A stretch of DNA of 64,000 nucleotides from NCBI GenBank assembly GCA_964423745.1, contig CAYRGG010000007.1, positions 1-64,000 of the forward strand. Direction: 5' to 3'. Position 1 is the first letter of the stretch, and each line of letters begins with the position of its first letter. The translations under genes were made by a program, and so were the position numbers. This document shows, one piece after another, positions 52,119-61,032 of the stretch. Below the pieces are notes generated by a model. The model was not told where the DNA came from. It saw only the letters and a list, made by a program, of their open reading frames with translations, and ran no database searches. This DNA is from CAYRGG01 sp964423745 (GTDB taxonomy: Bacteria; Pseudomonadota; Gammaproteobacteria; Competibacterales; Competibacteraceae).

Positions 52119-54113
52119 TTATGCTGGCAATAGCTGTTTATCACCGATCACAACCTTGGTGGCTTCTGCCGTTGCACAAAGTCTCGGTTGATCAACAAAC
52201 GTTTGATGAAGCAACATGGTCGATAGCACGGCGACAAGAGCCATTTCATCCGTCTCGCTAACACCTTTATCGAGGTTTTTTGTACATTTGTCGAACAGGG
52301 CGCGGGTTACTTGAGGATCGAAAATGCCAGCTTTCTCTAAAGCATTTTTGCTTGTCAGTTCACGTACATAGTCGGCTGACTCTGCACCGATAAAAGATTT
52401 TAAAATGGGGGCCCGATAGGGACGTTTTTCACGTTTGGAAATATTATCGGGTAATAAAGGTGATGCTGTTTTTCGTAACAGGTATTTTTCTTGAAGACCA
52501 CGAATACGGAGTCGATCAGGTAGCCGCGCCGCAAACTCCACTATACGATGATCGAGAAATGGAAAACGTCCCTCTACAGAATTTCCCATCAGCATACGAT
52601 CTCCCTGGGAGTGTAGGAGATATCCCTGCATAAAGGTTTTTATTTCAATATATTGTGCTTTACTGAGTGGACTGAAATTAGCAAACCCCTTTGGTAGTCG
52701 CTTTAGCAGTCTCTCTTGAGGATTATTTCGCCCATCAATTTCCTTGCGCAGCGGTTCTTGCAACAGATGCTGCATGCGGCTACTGTTCCGAAAACGAATG
52801 TGGTGGCTATAAAGGGGATCATTAACTTCGGTGAGTTGTTTTTTAAAGAAAGCTTGGGTAAAGGCTTCAGCCCGACCCAAGTTCTGCGCAAGATAGGGAT
52901 AAAGACGCCGTAATAGCAATGGACGGATAGTCGATTCAGGTTGTTTTGCCCAAAAGCGTCTCACTTTCGCTTCGCGGAAAATATTGTATCCTACCAATAT
53001 TTCATCTGCTCCTTCTCCGGTTAGCACAACCTTGAGTCCCTGACGCCTGACCTCACGGGATAACAACAACAAAGGCGCTGGTGATGTACGCAATAGGGGT
53101 TTTTCCGATAGCCAAACCACTTCAGGAAATATCTGGGCGATTTCCGGTCCCTGAACATCTATAGAACATAAATCGGTGTTCAATTGCCGGGCCATCTGTT
53201 CCTGAAATTTTCTTTCGTCAAACAGCGGATCCGCAAAACGCACTGCAAAGCTAGATAGGGGCTTATCGGATATGCGCTGAACCATGGCCGCAATAAGTGA
53301 CGAATCGAGCCCACCGCTCAAGTAAGCAGCCACCGGAACGTCGGCCCGTAACCTCAGCTGCGTCGATGAATACAGCAAATCAGCGAGTTCATCGACTAAG
53401 TCTTGTTCGCTCTCCTGACGCATACGGTCGTTGTCGGTAAAGGGAATATCCCACCAGCAGGTCTCTTCAATGATGCCCCTGGCGTCCAACCGCATATAAT
53501 GACCAGGCGCCAGCTCCCGGATACCTGTAAATGCTGTGTGATCTGGAGAAGCGGCCCATAACGAAAACGTTTCTTGCAGTCCAACAGGATCTATTTCGCG
53601 TACCGCTTTTGGATGTCGGAGTATGGCTTTACACTCTGAGGCAAACAGAAAATCATCGCCATACTGAGCAACGAAAAGCGGTCGAATACCAAGTCTATCG
53701 CGGGCTAAAAATAGTTCTTTTTTTCGTCTATCCCATATGGCGAATGCAAACGCGCCGTTAAGGCGCGTCAATGAGTCTATTCCCCACTCTTCATAGGCAT
53801 GAGCTAGTACTTCAGTATCACATCGAGTTGCAAAACGGTGACCAAGTTTTTCAAGCTCCATGGTGAGTTCGGGAGCGTTATAAATCTCGCCATTTTGCAT
53901 AACCCACATTTGTTTATCTTCGTTACAAAGGGGTTGGTCACCTCCCCCAAGATCGACAATGGAGAGCCTCGTGTTAATCATGCCAAAGGATTGGTCCATA
54001 TAGAGACCCACGCCATCAGGCCCTCGCCGCGCCACTTCCCCAGCCATCTCCAACAATAGCCGGCGTGGGACCAAACCACTTCCCTGTCGATACATTCCAG
54101 CAATTCCACACAT
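52119..54113 (-). CDS. Asparagine synthase-type glutamine amidotransferase
   Basis: This 664-residue protein has an N-terminal class II glutaminase domain with Cys2 nucleophile (MCGIAGMYR) and a C-terminal synthetase domain with PP-loop YLSGGLDSSLIAAM. It resembles the amidotransferases of exosortase and exopolysaccharide clusters more than housekeeping AsnB, judging from its neighbours (ligase, NadE-like, carrier protein, acetyltransferase). It would use glutamine ammonia and ATP to make an amide from a carboxylate. An alternative is housekeeping asparagine synthesis. The 70-nt gap to the next gene allows one transcript. Confidence 0.88.
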   Translation of the reverse strand: MCGIAGMYRQGSGLVPRRLLLEMAGEVARRGPDGVGLYMDQSFGMINTRLSIVDLGGGDQPLCNEDKQMWVMQNGEIYNAPELTMELEKLGHRFATRCDTEVLAHAYEEWGIDSLTRLNGAFAFAIWDRRKKELFLARDRLGIRPLFVAQYGDDFLFASECKAILRHPKAVREIDPVGLQETFSLWAASPDHTAFTGIRELAPGHYMRLDARGIIEETCWWDIPFTDNDRMRQESEQDLVDELADLLYSSTQLRLRADVPVAAYLSGGLDSSLIAAMVQRISDKPLSSFAVRFADPLFDERKFQEQMARQLNTDLCSIDVQGPEIAQIFPEVVWLSEKPLLRTSPAPLLLLSREVRRQGLKVVLTGEGADEILVGYNIFREAKVRRFWAKQPESTIRPLLLRRLYPYLAQNLGRAEAFTQAFFKKQLTEVNDPLYSHHIRFRNSSRMQHLLQEPLRKEIDGRNNPQERLLKRLPKGFANFSPLSKAQYIEIKTFMQGYLLHSQGDRMLMGNSVEGRFPFLDHRIVEFAARLPDRLRIRGLQEKYLLRKTASPLLPDNISKREKRPYRAPILKSFIGAESADYVRELTSKNALEKAGIFDPQVTRALFDKCTKNLDKGVSETDEMALVAVLSTMLLHQTFVDQPRLCATAEATKVVIGDKQLLPA

Positions 54114-54183
54114 CTTGCTACGCCTCCAAGCGAATATTAGTTTTTTTATCTCTTTTTATAGGGGTGAACTCTCATGTCCATAA

Positions 54184-55191
54184 TCAGTCTAGCGCCGAAT
54201 CAACAGCAATCTCTTCGACTGGCTTTATAAGAAGGGGCGAGAGATGCTGATAACGGGTAGTGCGACGTTTGTTGTCAATGTCTTTAAAAACACGCCGGAC
54301 CTGTTCTGGCGTTAATTCCACAGCGTCTGAAACGCTTTCAGCCGAGTAGCCATGGTTTTTTGCGTAAAGACAAAGATCCATTTTTTCGTAAGACAGGGAG
54401 AAGTAAAATTCGTCTTGCTCTTGGGGCATGGAATAGGTATCCGTCGTAGGCGGACGATTACACGTTTCCTGGGGAATATTAAAATAGGCTGCTAACTGAT
54501 AAACCTGAGACTTGTAGAGGTGAGCAATGGGTTTAAAGTCTGCCAAACCGTCACCACCTTTGACAAAAAATCCTTGGTCGTACTCTAAGCGATTGGGGGT
54601 TCCGGCTACGGCATAGTTGAGTCGGTCGGCGTGATAGTACTCGATCATCTTGCGAGTACGTTGTTTGAAATTGGTGGCGGCAACAACGCCCAAATAAGCA
54701 GATAAAGATAAGCGTCGCTTGATGGTTTCACCAGAAGGCGAGACAGCGACCACGGAAAATAGGCGATATTGATCGCTGTCGACAACATTGGGTAAAACGA
54801 TTTTCGACTTCCAGCCTGAAGTATACTCTGGAATGACGCTACGAATGGCTTCGTCCCGACGGCTATAGCATCCGGTTGCTTGCAATATGGGAGAGATGTC
54901 TTCAAGTACGGCTTCTATTTTTTGACTCTCCGCCACAGCGCGAGATAAGGTTAGGGTTTCTTCAGCGGAATCTTGTTCGGGCGTAAATAATCCTAACGTT
55001 CGTTCAGGTCCAAGGGCTTGCGCACATAAGGCGGCAACCACCGCGCTATCGATACCACCAGAAATGCCGACAATCGCGCCTTGTCTTTTTAAAATACGTA
55101 GTACTTGATCACGAATGGCGCTAGTGATCAATTCGGCGGTTCTTTCACAATCGATCTCTAGAACCTGAGGGTGCAGTTTTTCTATCAACAT
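54184..55191 (-). CDS. NadE-like amide ligase (NAD synthase family)
   Basis: This 335-residue protein carries the PP-loop SGGIDSAVVAALCAQALG and the NAD-synthase-like VAGTPNRLEYDQGFFVKGGDGLADFKPIAHLYKSQVYQLAAYF. It ends PPTTDTYSMPQEQDEFYFSLSYEKMDLCLYAKNHG. It lacks a glutaminase domain, so it needs free ammonia. Its position in a block with a carrier protein and an asparagine-synthase-like gene suggests a special substrate rather than deamido-NAD. Housekeeping NadE is the alternative. It lies 12 nt downstream of the carrier gene. Confidence 0.8.
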   Translation of the reverse strand: MLIEKLHPQVLEIDCERTAELITSAIRDQVLRILKRQGAIVGISGGIDSAVVAALCAQALGPERTLGLFTPEQDSAEETLTLSRAVAESQKIEAVLEDISPILQATGCYSRRDEAIRSVIPEYTSGWKSKIVLPNVVDSDQYRLFSVVAVSPSGETIKRRLSLSAYLGVVAATNFKQRTRKMIEYYHADRLNYAVAGTPNRLEYDQGFFVKGGDGLADFKPIAHLYKSQVYQLAAYFNIPQETCNRPPTTDTYSMPQEQDEFYFSLSYEKMDLCLYAKNHGYSAESVSDAVELTPEQVRRVFKDIDNKRRTTRYQHLSPLLIKPVEEIAVDSALD

Positions 55192-55203
55192 AATGGGTCC
55201 ATC

Positions 55204-55473
55204 CTATGCAGCAGTAAGCGTATCCAGGTTTTTGTTTTTGTTGATAAAAGCAACGATAGCATTAATCGAATCGAGATTTTCGGGTATCATGTCATCGTCA
55301 GAGACAGTAACACCGTATTGCTGCTCGATAAAATCCACCAGGGCAAATACACCGATGGAATCGATAATGCCTCGATCCATCAGAGACTCATTACCGTCTA
55401 ATTCATCCATTCCTTCGGTTAACACATAATTTTCTACGATGAATTGACGGATCTCTATTTCCACATTTGACAT
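55204..55473 (-). CDS. Acyl carrier protein
   Basis: This 89-residue protein has the phosphopantetheine attachment Ser in RGIIDSIGVFALVDFIEQQYGV (near residue 39), typical of stand-alone carrier proteins. It is distinct in sequence from housekeeping AcpP (which has DSLDTVELVMA). It probably carries the acid activated by the AMP ligase of the cluster. It starts 88 nt after the acetyltransferase gene. A GGAGCT ribosome site precedes it. Confidence 0.88.
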   Translation of the reverse strand: MSNVEIEIRQFIVENYVLTEGMDELDGNESLMDRGIIDSIGVFALVDFIEQQYGVTVSDDDMIPENLDSINAIVAFINKNKNLDTLTAA

Positions 55474-55561
55474 TTTTCAGCTCCCTAATTGTCGCGCTAA
55501 TTTGAATAAGTATTTATTTATCAAATAATTTTTAATCGTATTTTATGTTCGATATAAATGA

Positions 55562-56080
55562 TCATGCCTTTTCTAAAGGACGACCGGTATATCTCATAAC
55601 CCGGGCCGGTACCCCAATGGCAGTCGTATTGGCGGGCACATCGTCGATGACTAAGGTATTAGCAGCGATTCTTGCCCCGTCACCAATCGTGACTTTGCCC
55701 AATATGGTTGCGCCTTTACCGATATAAACATGGTTTCCAAGAATTGGGGCGCCTTTTCGTTCCATAGCAGTGCCCAAAGTTACATCCTGTTGAATACCAC
55801 AATAATCGCCGATTACTGTATTAGGATGGATCTGTATATTGCCGGAATGAATTAGATGAAAACCTTTGCCTATTTTCACCTCCCGGTGCAGTCGTATGCC
55901 GGAAGTAATGAGCACTAGAAAGGAAAACAAACCGTAAAACTTTGATGCTATCCATCGCAACGGAGCTGGTTTTAAGGTTGCAGCCCAAACTCCGTAGCGA
56001 TAATTAAGTACTGCCCATAAAGCTGGATTGAGTATTGAGCTTTCGTGTCGCTTATAGTCATCGCGCAATTGATCGAACAT
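55562..56080 (-). CDS. Hexapeptide-repeat acyltransferase (serine acetyltransferase-like)
   Basis: This 172-residue protein has a helical N-terminus and a left-handed beta-helix. The repeats are IHSGNIQIHPNTVIGDYCGIQQDVTLGTAMERKGAPILGNHVYIGKGATILGKVTIGDGARIAANTLVI. These contain the catalytic His residues. A hydrophobic stretch (FYGLFSFLVLITSGIRL) suggests a membrane-associated form, as in EPS-cluster enzymes. It would acetylate a serine or a sugar hydroxyl. CysE-type cysteine synthesis is the alternative, though CysE is longer. It heads the carrier-protein part of the cluster. Confidence 0.82.
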   Translation of the reverse strand: MFDQLRDDYKRHESSILNPALWAVLNYRYGVWAATLKPAPLRWIASKFYGLFSFLVLITSGIRLHREVKIGKGFHLIHSGNIQIHPNTVIGDYCGIQQDVTLGTAMERKGAPILGNHVYIGKGATILGKVTIGDGARIAANTLVIDDVPANTTAIGVPARVMRYTGRPLEKA

Positions 56081-56240
56081 TTCGACTTTCCTTATCTAAG
56101 GTGTATAGCTAAGACTGATAGTACTGAAACAGTCATGAGCCATTAACCCTTACCCTGTGAAATAATGTGAAACCGCAAACTGCGCTGAAAGAAAATTTCA
56201 AAAAATTTAGAAATTATTTATTGAATAGTCCAAGCGGCGG

Positions 56241-58067
56241 CTACCCCCCATCCGCGTTAGCAAATAATCTACACCGAGGAACAATCTGTCTGCTCAGTTT
56301 GCTGCTTGCCCATTCAAGGCGAATCTTGGCGGATCCAGTCCACTCTCGATATTCGACCCGTATAGGGTAACGTTGCCCTGCGTTAAAATTCACATGGGCA
56401 ATCGCCCAACCCTGAGCATTTCCCCGCCAATTATCGATCACCTGCTGCTCACCAATCCATACACGAGCAAAATCATCACTATGAATATATAGGGTATAGG
56501 GATCTGTGAATTCAGGTTCGATAAATCCAGTCCAACGAACTTGGAAGTGGTTATTAGGTAATCGCTTGGAGTCCGGTGAGTCTCGATGCCAATCAAAATC
56601 AATGGTCGGATCAAACCGCACTAATGTCGGACTATCATAGTCGTCGAAATTTTGTGAACCGTGCTCAGCGCCAAAGTACTCACCCTTTAAACCATTACCC
56701 TCAGCACAGGAACTCGCATCGTTGCCAGTGCTTACGGTTATGGGTTCAGAATAAGAAATTGCATCCTTTGAAATATAGGCACCAACGCGAATTTTATAGG
56801 TTGTATCGTATTCAAGACTTGAATCGTGGGGAGTATCCACATCGTAGACGAAGGCTAGATCACCGCCAATGGTTGTTAAGGTCTGATCAGACCCAACCAC
56901 TTTTATCAGACGCCACTGCTGTTTTTGTCGATCCCAACGTTGAATATCAAAATGCTTTTCGTTGTCGGCGTTGTCTCGCCACTGTAGCTTTACTTCTGTA
57001 CCTTGCGTAACGGTTGCCTCAACAAGATCAGGAGCTATTGGCGCGGGTGGCTTAATCTCCTTGGCCGGTACACAGCTGCGATCTATCAAATACTGAGTCC
57101 GTTTACTGGTAGCTCGAATACCGTAGGGACTCTCTTCAGCAACCTCCGCACCTACATTTACCCAATTACCGAAATGACCAGCTATAGTCATGGCATGACC
57201 ATCTATGTTTTTGCCGGATCGCCACCACCACCATAACCAACCTATGTCTCGCTGGGCGGCAAATTTCATAAGACTGCGATAATCAATAGGTCTTTTATAG
57301 TGCACCCCGATGCTGGAAAATTCGCCAATAATTAAAGGAATTTGCGACTTAAGGGCGGCATCCATTCCTTTACGATAACGATCCACAGACTGGTTTGTAT
57401 CCCAAGGATGCCAACTGAACAAGAGGTTTTTATCGGGATCCTGAGATAGCAAATAAGCCGCATTATCGAGAATATAGGCTTCGTTTCGTCCCCAATTCGC
57501 GGCGTCAATCACTAAAGGCATATGCAGCCCTGCGGCACGCAATTGTTTAATGGCTTTACTATAGCCCCGCCGAAACTCGCTGTTGGTAACTTTGCTATCA
57601 CCAGCTTCGTTGGCGATATTGAGCAACACCATATCCTCGTACTTGCGCAATACTTCAACCATGGCCGGTTGCGACCAATAATCCACCGCAAACTGGAGGC
57701 GATCCCAATTTCCTGTTGCATCCCAGAGCGCTGGAATGGCGACCATATAATTAGCGATGGCCTCGTCAAGGGCTGCCTTTAACTGCTCTGGACCGCTGCG
57801 GTTGATATGCCAACGAAACGTAAGCCTTACTGCATTTGCACCTGTTTTCGCTACCTCCGCCAGACCTTTAGCATTTGGATTGCTGGGAAAAGCGCTACCT
57901 GCATTAACCCCACGCAGGACTAGCGGCTCGCCACAAGGGTCGCGTAAGGTAGAGCCATCTACTTGAAAAGTAGCAGTTTGAGCAGTGTATGGCAGGATTA
58001 AAAGGATTAGCAGCAAAAACTTAATTGCTATTGATAACGTGAGTTTGCAAGATAAATGTTTAATCAC
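56241..58067 (-). CDS. Secreted GH5 glycoside hydrolase with Fn3 and PA14 domains
   Basis: This 608-residue protein has a signal peptide ending at QTA. A GH5 catalytic domain (about 30-340) follows, with the acid/base Glu in LNIANEAGD and the nucleophile Glu in LIIGEFSSIG, and a tryptophan-rich active-site strand (WLWWWWRSGKN). A fibronectin type III-like domain (about 345-450) and a PA14 domain (about 455-600; GLKGEYFGAEHGSQNF to KIRLEWAS) complete it. It likely cleaves a beta-linked glucan or mannan outside the cell. It lies upstream of the acetyltransferase gene on the same strand with a 160-nt gap. This may link the cluster to a polysaccharide. Confidence 0.9.
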   Translation of the reverse strand: MIKHLSCKLTLSIAIKFLLLILLILPYTAQTATFQVDGSTLRDPCGEPLVLRGVNAGSAFPSNPNAKGLAEVAKTGANAVRLTFRWHINRSGPEQLKAALDEAIANYMVAIPALWDATGNWDRLQFAVDYWSQPAMVEVLRKYEDMVLLNIANEAGDSKVTNSEFRRGYSKAIKQLRAAGLHMPLVIDAANWGRNEAYILDNAAYLLSQDPDKNLLFSWHPWDTNQSVDRYRKGMDAALKSQIPLIIGEFSSIGVHYKRPIDYRSLMKFAAQRDIGWLWWWWRSGKNIDGHAMTIAGHFGNWVNVGAEVAEESPYGIRATSKRTQYLIDRSCVPAKEIKPPAPIAPDLVEATVTQGTEVKLQWRDNADNEKHFDIQRWDRQKQQWRLIKVVGSDQTLTTIGGDLAFVYDVDTPHDSSLEYDTTYKIRVGAYISKDAISYSEPITVSTGNDASSCAEGNGLKGEYFGAEHGSQNFDDYDSPTLVRFDPTIDFDWHRDSPDSKRLPNNHFQVRWTGFIEPEFTDPYTLYIHSDDFARVWIGEQQVIDNWRGNAQGWAIAHVNFNAGQRYPIRVEYREWTGSAKIRLEWASSKLSRQIVPRCRLFANADGG

Positions 58068-58228
58068 TTTAATAAAGCTTCAAGTAGTCAGTGTCTATAG
58101 AAGAAAAGTTGGCAGTTTAAATACCGCTGCTGTACTGATAAGCACATGTTTACAGGGTTTCAGAATATAAACGCCTTAGACTTGAAACATTTTGTGTCAA
58201 ATTTACGCTAGCCTACCCAAACCACCGC

Positions 58229-58355
58229 CTAGAGCATTTCCCATTCAACGGTACACGGCGTTTGCCTTCGGTCTGAGCGTGCTCATGTACTCTAAGTACA
58301 CTCCGTGCGCCTCGCCTCGGCTGCCTTATGTACAATCGAAGCGAAAACACTCTAG
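58229..58355. repeat. MITE-like palindromic repeat, copy 1
   Basis: A 127-bp element starts CTAGAGCATTTC and ends with the imperfect reverse complement GAAAACACTCTAG. Its centre holds a strong hairpin (GCTCATGTAC, loop TCTA, GTACACTCCG). The second copy at 62930-63074 shares the layout and the central TCAT-TAC...GTA-ACT hairpin. It has no coding capacity. Confidence 0.6.
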
Positions 58356-58463
58356 AAATAAACCTTTTCAAGCTGTCCTTGTTGTCATGTATCGTTGTAC
58401 GATCACATTCCAGATCTCAAAGCCACCCATGGCTGGATCACCGATAAGCCAAAAGGAACCCCA

Positions 58464-59027
58464 ATGACATCTATTGCTTTAAGCGGTAAAGCGAGAAGTG
58501 GAAAGGACACCATCGCTGCATATCTGGTCCGCCGCTATGGTTTTACCAAAATCGCGTTGGCGCAGCCCATTAAAGAAGGACTCGCTGCGATGTTGACCTC
58601 AATCCCAGACATTGCAGAATATCTCGAAGACACAAATAAGGAAGCAATCATTCCAACGTTAGGGGTTTCCTTCCGGCGACTTGCTCAAACCTTAGGAAGC
58701 GAATGGGGGCGAGAGTTAATTCATTCGGATATATGGATCATCCTTGCCGACCTTGCCATGAAGAAAGTGCGAACCTCCAATCCCGAAGCACGCTTTGTCA
58801 TAACGGATGTTCGATTTAAGAACGATGCAATTTATGTCCACGATAATCAGTTCGATCATTGGTGGGTGCAACGAGATACGGCTCGCTATCATGTAGAATC
58901 TCATCCTAGCGAACAGGGCGTATCCCAAGCAGATTGCAATTTCACGATCGTCAATATCAGCTCGCTGGAAGAACTAGAAATCCAGGTTGATCGGCGTTTG
59001 CAGATGCTGGGTGTCTATCCTCGTTGA
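58464..59027 (+). CDS. Deoxynucleoside monophosphate kinase (phage-type)
   Basis: The chosen start at 58464 follows AAAGGA with 6-nt spacing and gives 187 residues beginning MTSIALSGKARSGKDTIAAYLV; a longer frame from 58395 has no ribosome site. The GKARSGKDT P-loop, FRRLAQTLGSEWGRELIHSDIW and FVITDVRFKNDA segments are those of T4 gp1-like dNMP kinases. These phosphorylate dNMPs, usually in phages with modified bases. No other phage gene is near, so it may be a relic of prophage or a domesticated gene. A palindromic repeat lies just upstream. Confidence 0.82.
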   Translation: MTSIALSGKARSGKDTIAAYLVRRYGFTKIALAQPIKEGLAAMLTSIPDIAEYLEDTNKEAIIPTLGVSFRRLAQTLGSEWGRELIHSDIWIILADLAMKKVRTSNPEARFVITDVRFKNDAIYVHDNQFDHWWVQRDTARYHVESHPSEQGVSQADCNFTIVNISSLEELEIQVDRRLQMLGVYPR

Positions 59028-59115
59028 GATAGTAAAAATGCTTTTTCCAATGCAGTATGACTGACTGACAGGCGGTAAAGAAATGCTCTGGTTGAAACTG
59101 TGCATAACAAACGCC

Positions 59116-60132
59116 CTACTTAGCCGTTACCCATAAACCTTCAATCTCTAGCAAAAGATCACGACGACAGATCTCTCCTTGTAAAAAAAGGGTTGGTGTA
59201 TCGCTACCAAAATGCTGAGCAATGTAAGGTTGCAACTCACCTTGGGCTATTTGCGGACGTGCATAAACTTTAAGCAAGGCAGGTTGCAATGGTGAGCCCT
59301 CACAATGGGTGTTGGCGGAGCTGATCAAAGCATCTAAATTGCGCAGGGTTTCTTGCAGTTGGGCTAACCCATTATCTTGATGACGACTTCTATGACCAAC
59401 TATACTGGCAGTGCCAGATACATAAAGATGGCTCTCAGTATTTATCCAGTTTTTTAAAATAGCTCTGGAAAAAGACGGACTTTTAGGACTATAGTGAAGC
59501 GGATAATGAAAAGCGCTCATTTGTCGAGGATTCTCGATCTGCAATCCCCGGCTTTTGGTCGCTAAACAATAAATCAACAACCCTGGACTATGAGTGCCGA
59601 TGACACAAGCCGCTGGCAAGCCTGTCTCGGCAATAGTGCCGTTTTCTGCCAACGCTTGATAGCGACCTCTACAAAACCCTTGGTAACGCTCTAAGCCGTT
59701 GTCAATGTCGTTAACACATGAAAAGTAATTCCAAACCCGTAACAAAATCGGATAGCCTTGCCCATAGATAAAATTCAGTAAATATTGGTAAGCCTGACAA
59801 GTAGCGATTTCCAAACCACCATAAACGCTTTCATCGACAAGCACCCAAGCAATCCCAATAGTTCCATTACTAACCCAACCAATATCCGCGTTTGTTTCCC
59901 GTTGAACAGGAGAAGGACTACGCCAAACCTCTAGGGTCCGTTGTTGCTCGCCTAACACAGGCAACCCTACTGTAAACAGGTGAGGATGTTTAGCATCGAT
60001 CTGGGTTTTCGGTCCAAAGCGAATAACCGCTAGGGTCCGATCGTCCATCAGTATGTCCTGAAGTTGATCTTTTTCCACATAACAAACACTAAAAGGAGCA
60101 GCTTGCCTGACAGACAAAATGGTTTGCGCCAT
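59116..60132 (-). CDS. Chorismatase (FkbO/Hyg5/XanB2 family)
   Basis: This 338-residue protein matches the family of chorismate-cleaving enzymes that yield 3- or 4-hydroxybenzoate or a dihydroxycyclohexadiene acid plus pyruvate. Family motifs include RVWNYFSCVND, YCLATKSRGLQIENPRQMSAFHYP, SGTASIVGHRSRHQDNGLAQLQETLRNLDALI, and the active-site Glu in LLLEIEGLW at the end. Which product forms cannot be read by eye. The acyl-AMP ligase and carrier protein 3-9 kb away would be suitable partners for a hydroxybenzoyl starter, though they are not contiguous. Upstream the start region is tandemly duplicated. Confidence 0.85.
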   Translation of the reverse strand: MAQTILSVRQAAPFSVCYVEKDQLQDILMDDRTLAVIRFGPKTQIDAKHPHLFTVGLPVLGEQQRTLEVWRSPSPVQRETNADIGWVSNGTIGIAWVLVDESVYGGLEIATCQAYQYLLNFIYGQGYPILLRVWNYFSCVNDIDNGLERYQGFCRGRYQALAENGTIAETGLPAACVIGTHSPGLLIYCLATKSRGLQIENPRQMSAFHYPLHYSPKSPSFSRAILKNWINTESHLYVSGTASIVGHRSRHQDNGLAQLQETLRNLDALISSANTHCEGSPLQPALLKVYARPQIAQGELQPYIAQHFGSDTPTLFLQGEICRRDLLLEIEGLWVTAK

Positions 60133-60198
60133 AGGTTCACAGAAAGTCTTTAAGGAGCAGCTTGCTTAACACACAAAATGGTTTGCGCCATAGGTTCA
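60094..60198. repeat. 59-bp tandem duplication over the chorismatase start
   Basis: The block running from AAGGAGCAGCTTGC to the ATAGGTTCA flank occurs twice with a 59-bp period (60094 and 60153). On the minus strand the upstream copy begins a 13-codon frame (MAQTILCVKQAAP) that ends at a stop codon, followed by the gene's true start MAQTILSVRQAAP. A few base differences separate the copies. Confidence 0.9.
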
Positions 60199-60404
60199 AA
60201 GATGAAACTTAATTTCAAGGCACGGCAGATGCTGTTTATCAAAACTTTATTTAATTGAGAAACACGCTCCCGACTTGATGGTTGTCTTCGGCGCAGTCCA
60301 TGTCTACCCCATGGATATTTGACAAATAATAACATATCATCAGGAGACAAATAGTATATTACTAGTTGCAGCTTAAGCTGACCAGACTGGTCAATAGACG
60401 TCAA

Positions 60405-61032
60405 TTTTTATCTTTTTACCATTCGAATGGTTTTTATTTAAAAACAAAACCTTCTTCTACTGAATAAATCTTGTGGTTTTCCGCAATATTTTAATAGTTT
60501 CTTTATCAATCATTCTTTTAATTTGATTGTTCATATATCTTCTTTAAATCCCAGAACTAATTTAATCTCCGCCTTCGTAAAACGAACAACAATATAATTT
60601 ACCAATAGCCTTTTTTACCGCTCAGGCTTGAGTATAGGGGTTATTACTATGGTAATAAATAATTTCAAGGTTGGCGCAAAAAATGCTTACTTATGCCTTC
60701 TCAAGTATACAATTTTCAGTAATCTATTTAGTTAAATATTTTCTTAAAATACCAAATAATTTGTCACTATCACACAAACACAATACAGTTTCAGCTAATA
60801 TAAAAAATTTTTATTTTCAATAAGTTTAAGGATTATGTGCATCACGGAGATAGATGAATATGACCAGCAAATCAACGCAAAGCAAACATTCAGCATATTA
60901 TGCTGTAGATATTATTTTCACACTCGTTTTTCTTTTTATCATCATGTATTTTAATATTGTCTTAGCATAATTTATTTCCGTTTAAGCAACTCTTAATCAA
61001 TACTGCCCTCGGCACTACAGGAGACCTACTAG
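60405..61032. other. AT-rich intergenic region with one candidate small gene
   Basis: Apart from the short frame at 60854-60970 I see no gene here. The stretch is strongly AT-rich and contains the promoter side of the chorismatase. A GCTCAGGCTTGAGT inverted repeat occurs at about 60621-60634. Confidence 0.5.
60854..60970 (+). CDS. Candidate small single-span membrane protein (38 aa)
   Basis: The frame begins MNMTSKSTQSKHSAYY, continues into a 20-residue hydrophobic stretch (VDIIFTLVFLFIIMYFNIVL) and stops at TAA 60970. GGAG lies 4 nt before the first ATG and 10 nt before the second. This is the profile of bacterial small membrane proteins. I recognise no family. An AT-rich background can produce such frames by chance. 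Confidence 0.4.
   Translation: MNMTSKSTQSKHSAYYAVDIIFTLVFLFIIMYFNIVLA

Noticed and set aside
60150..60404. 84-codon minus-strand frame upstream of the chorismatase
   Set aside because: Its last 13 codons are the duplicated start of the chorismatase and the rest shows no protein-like character.
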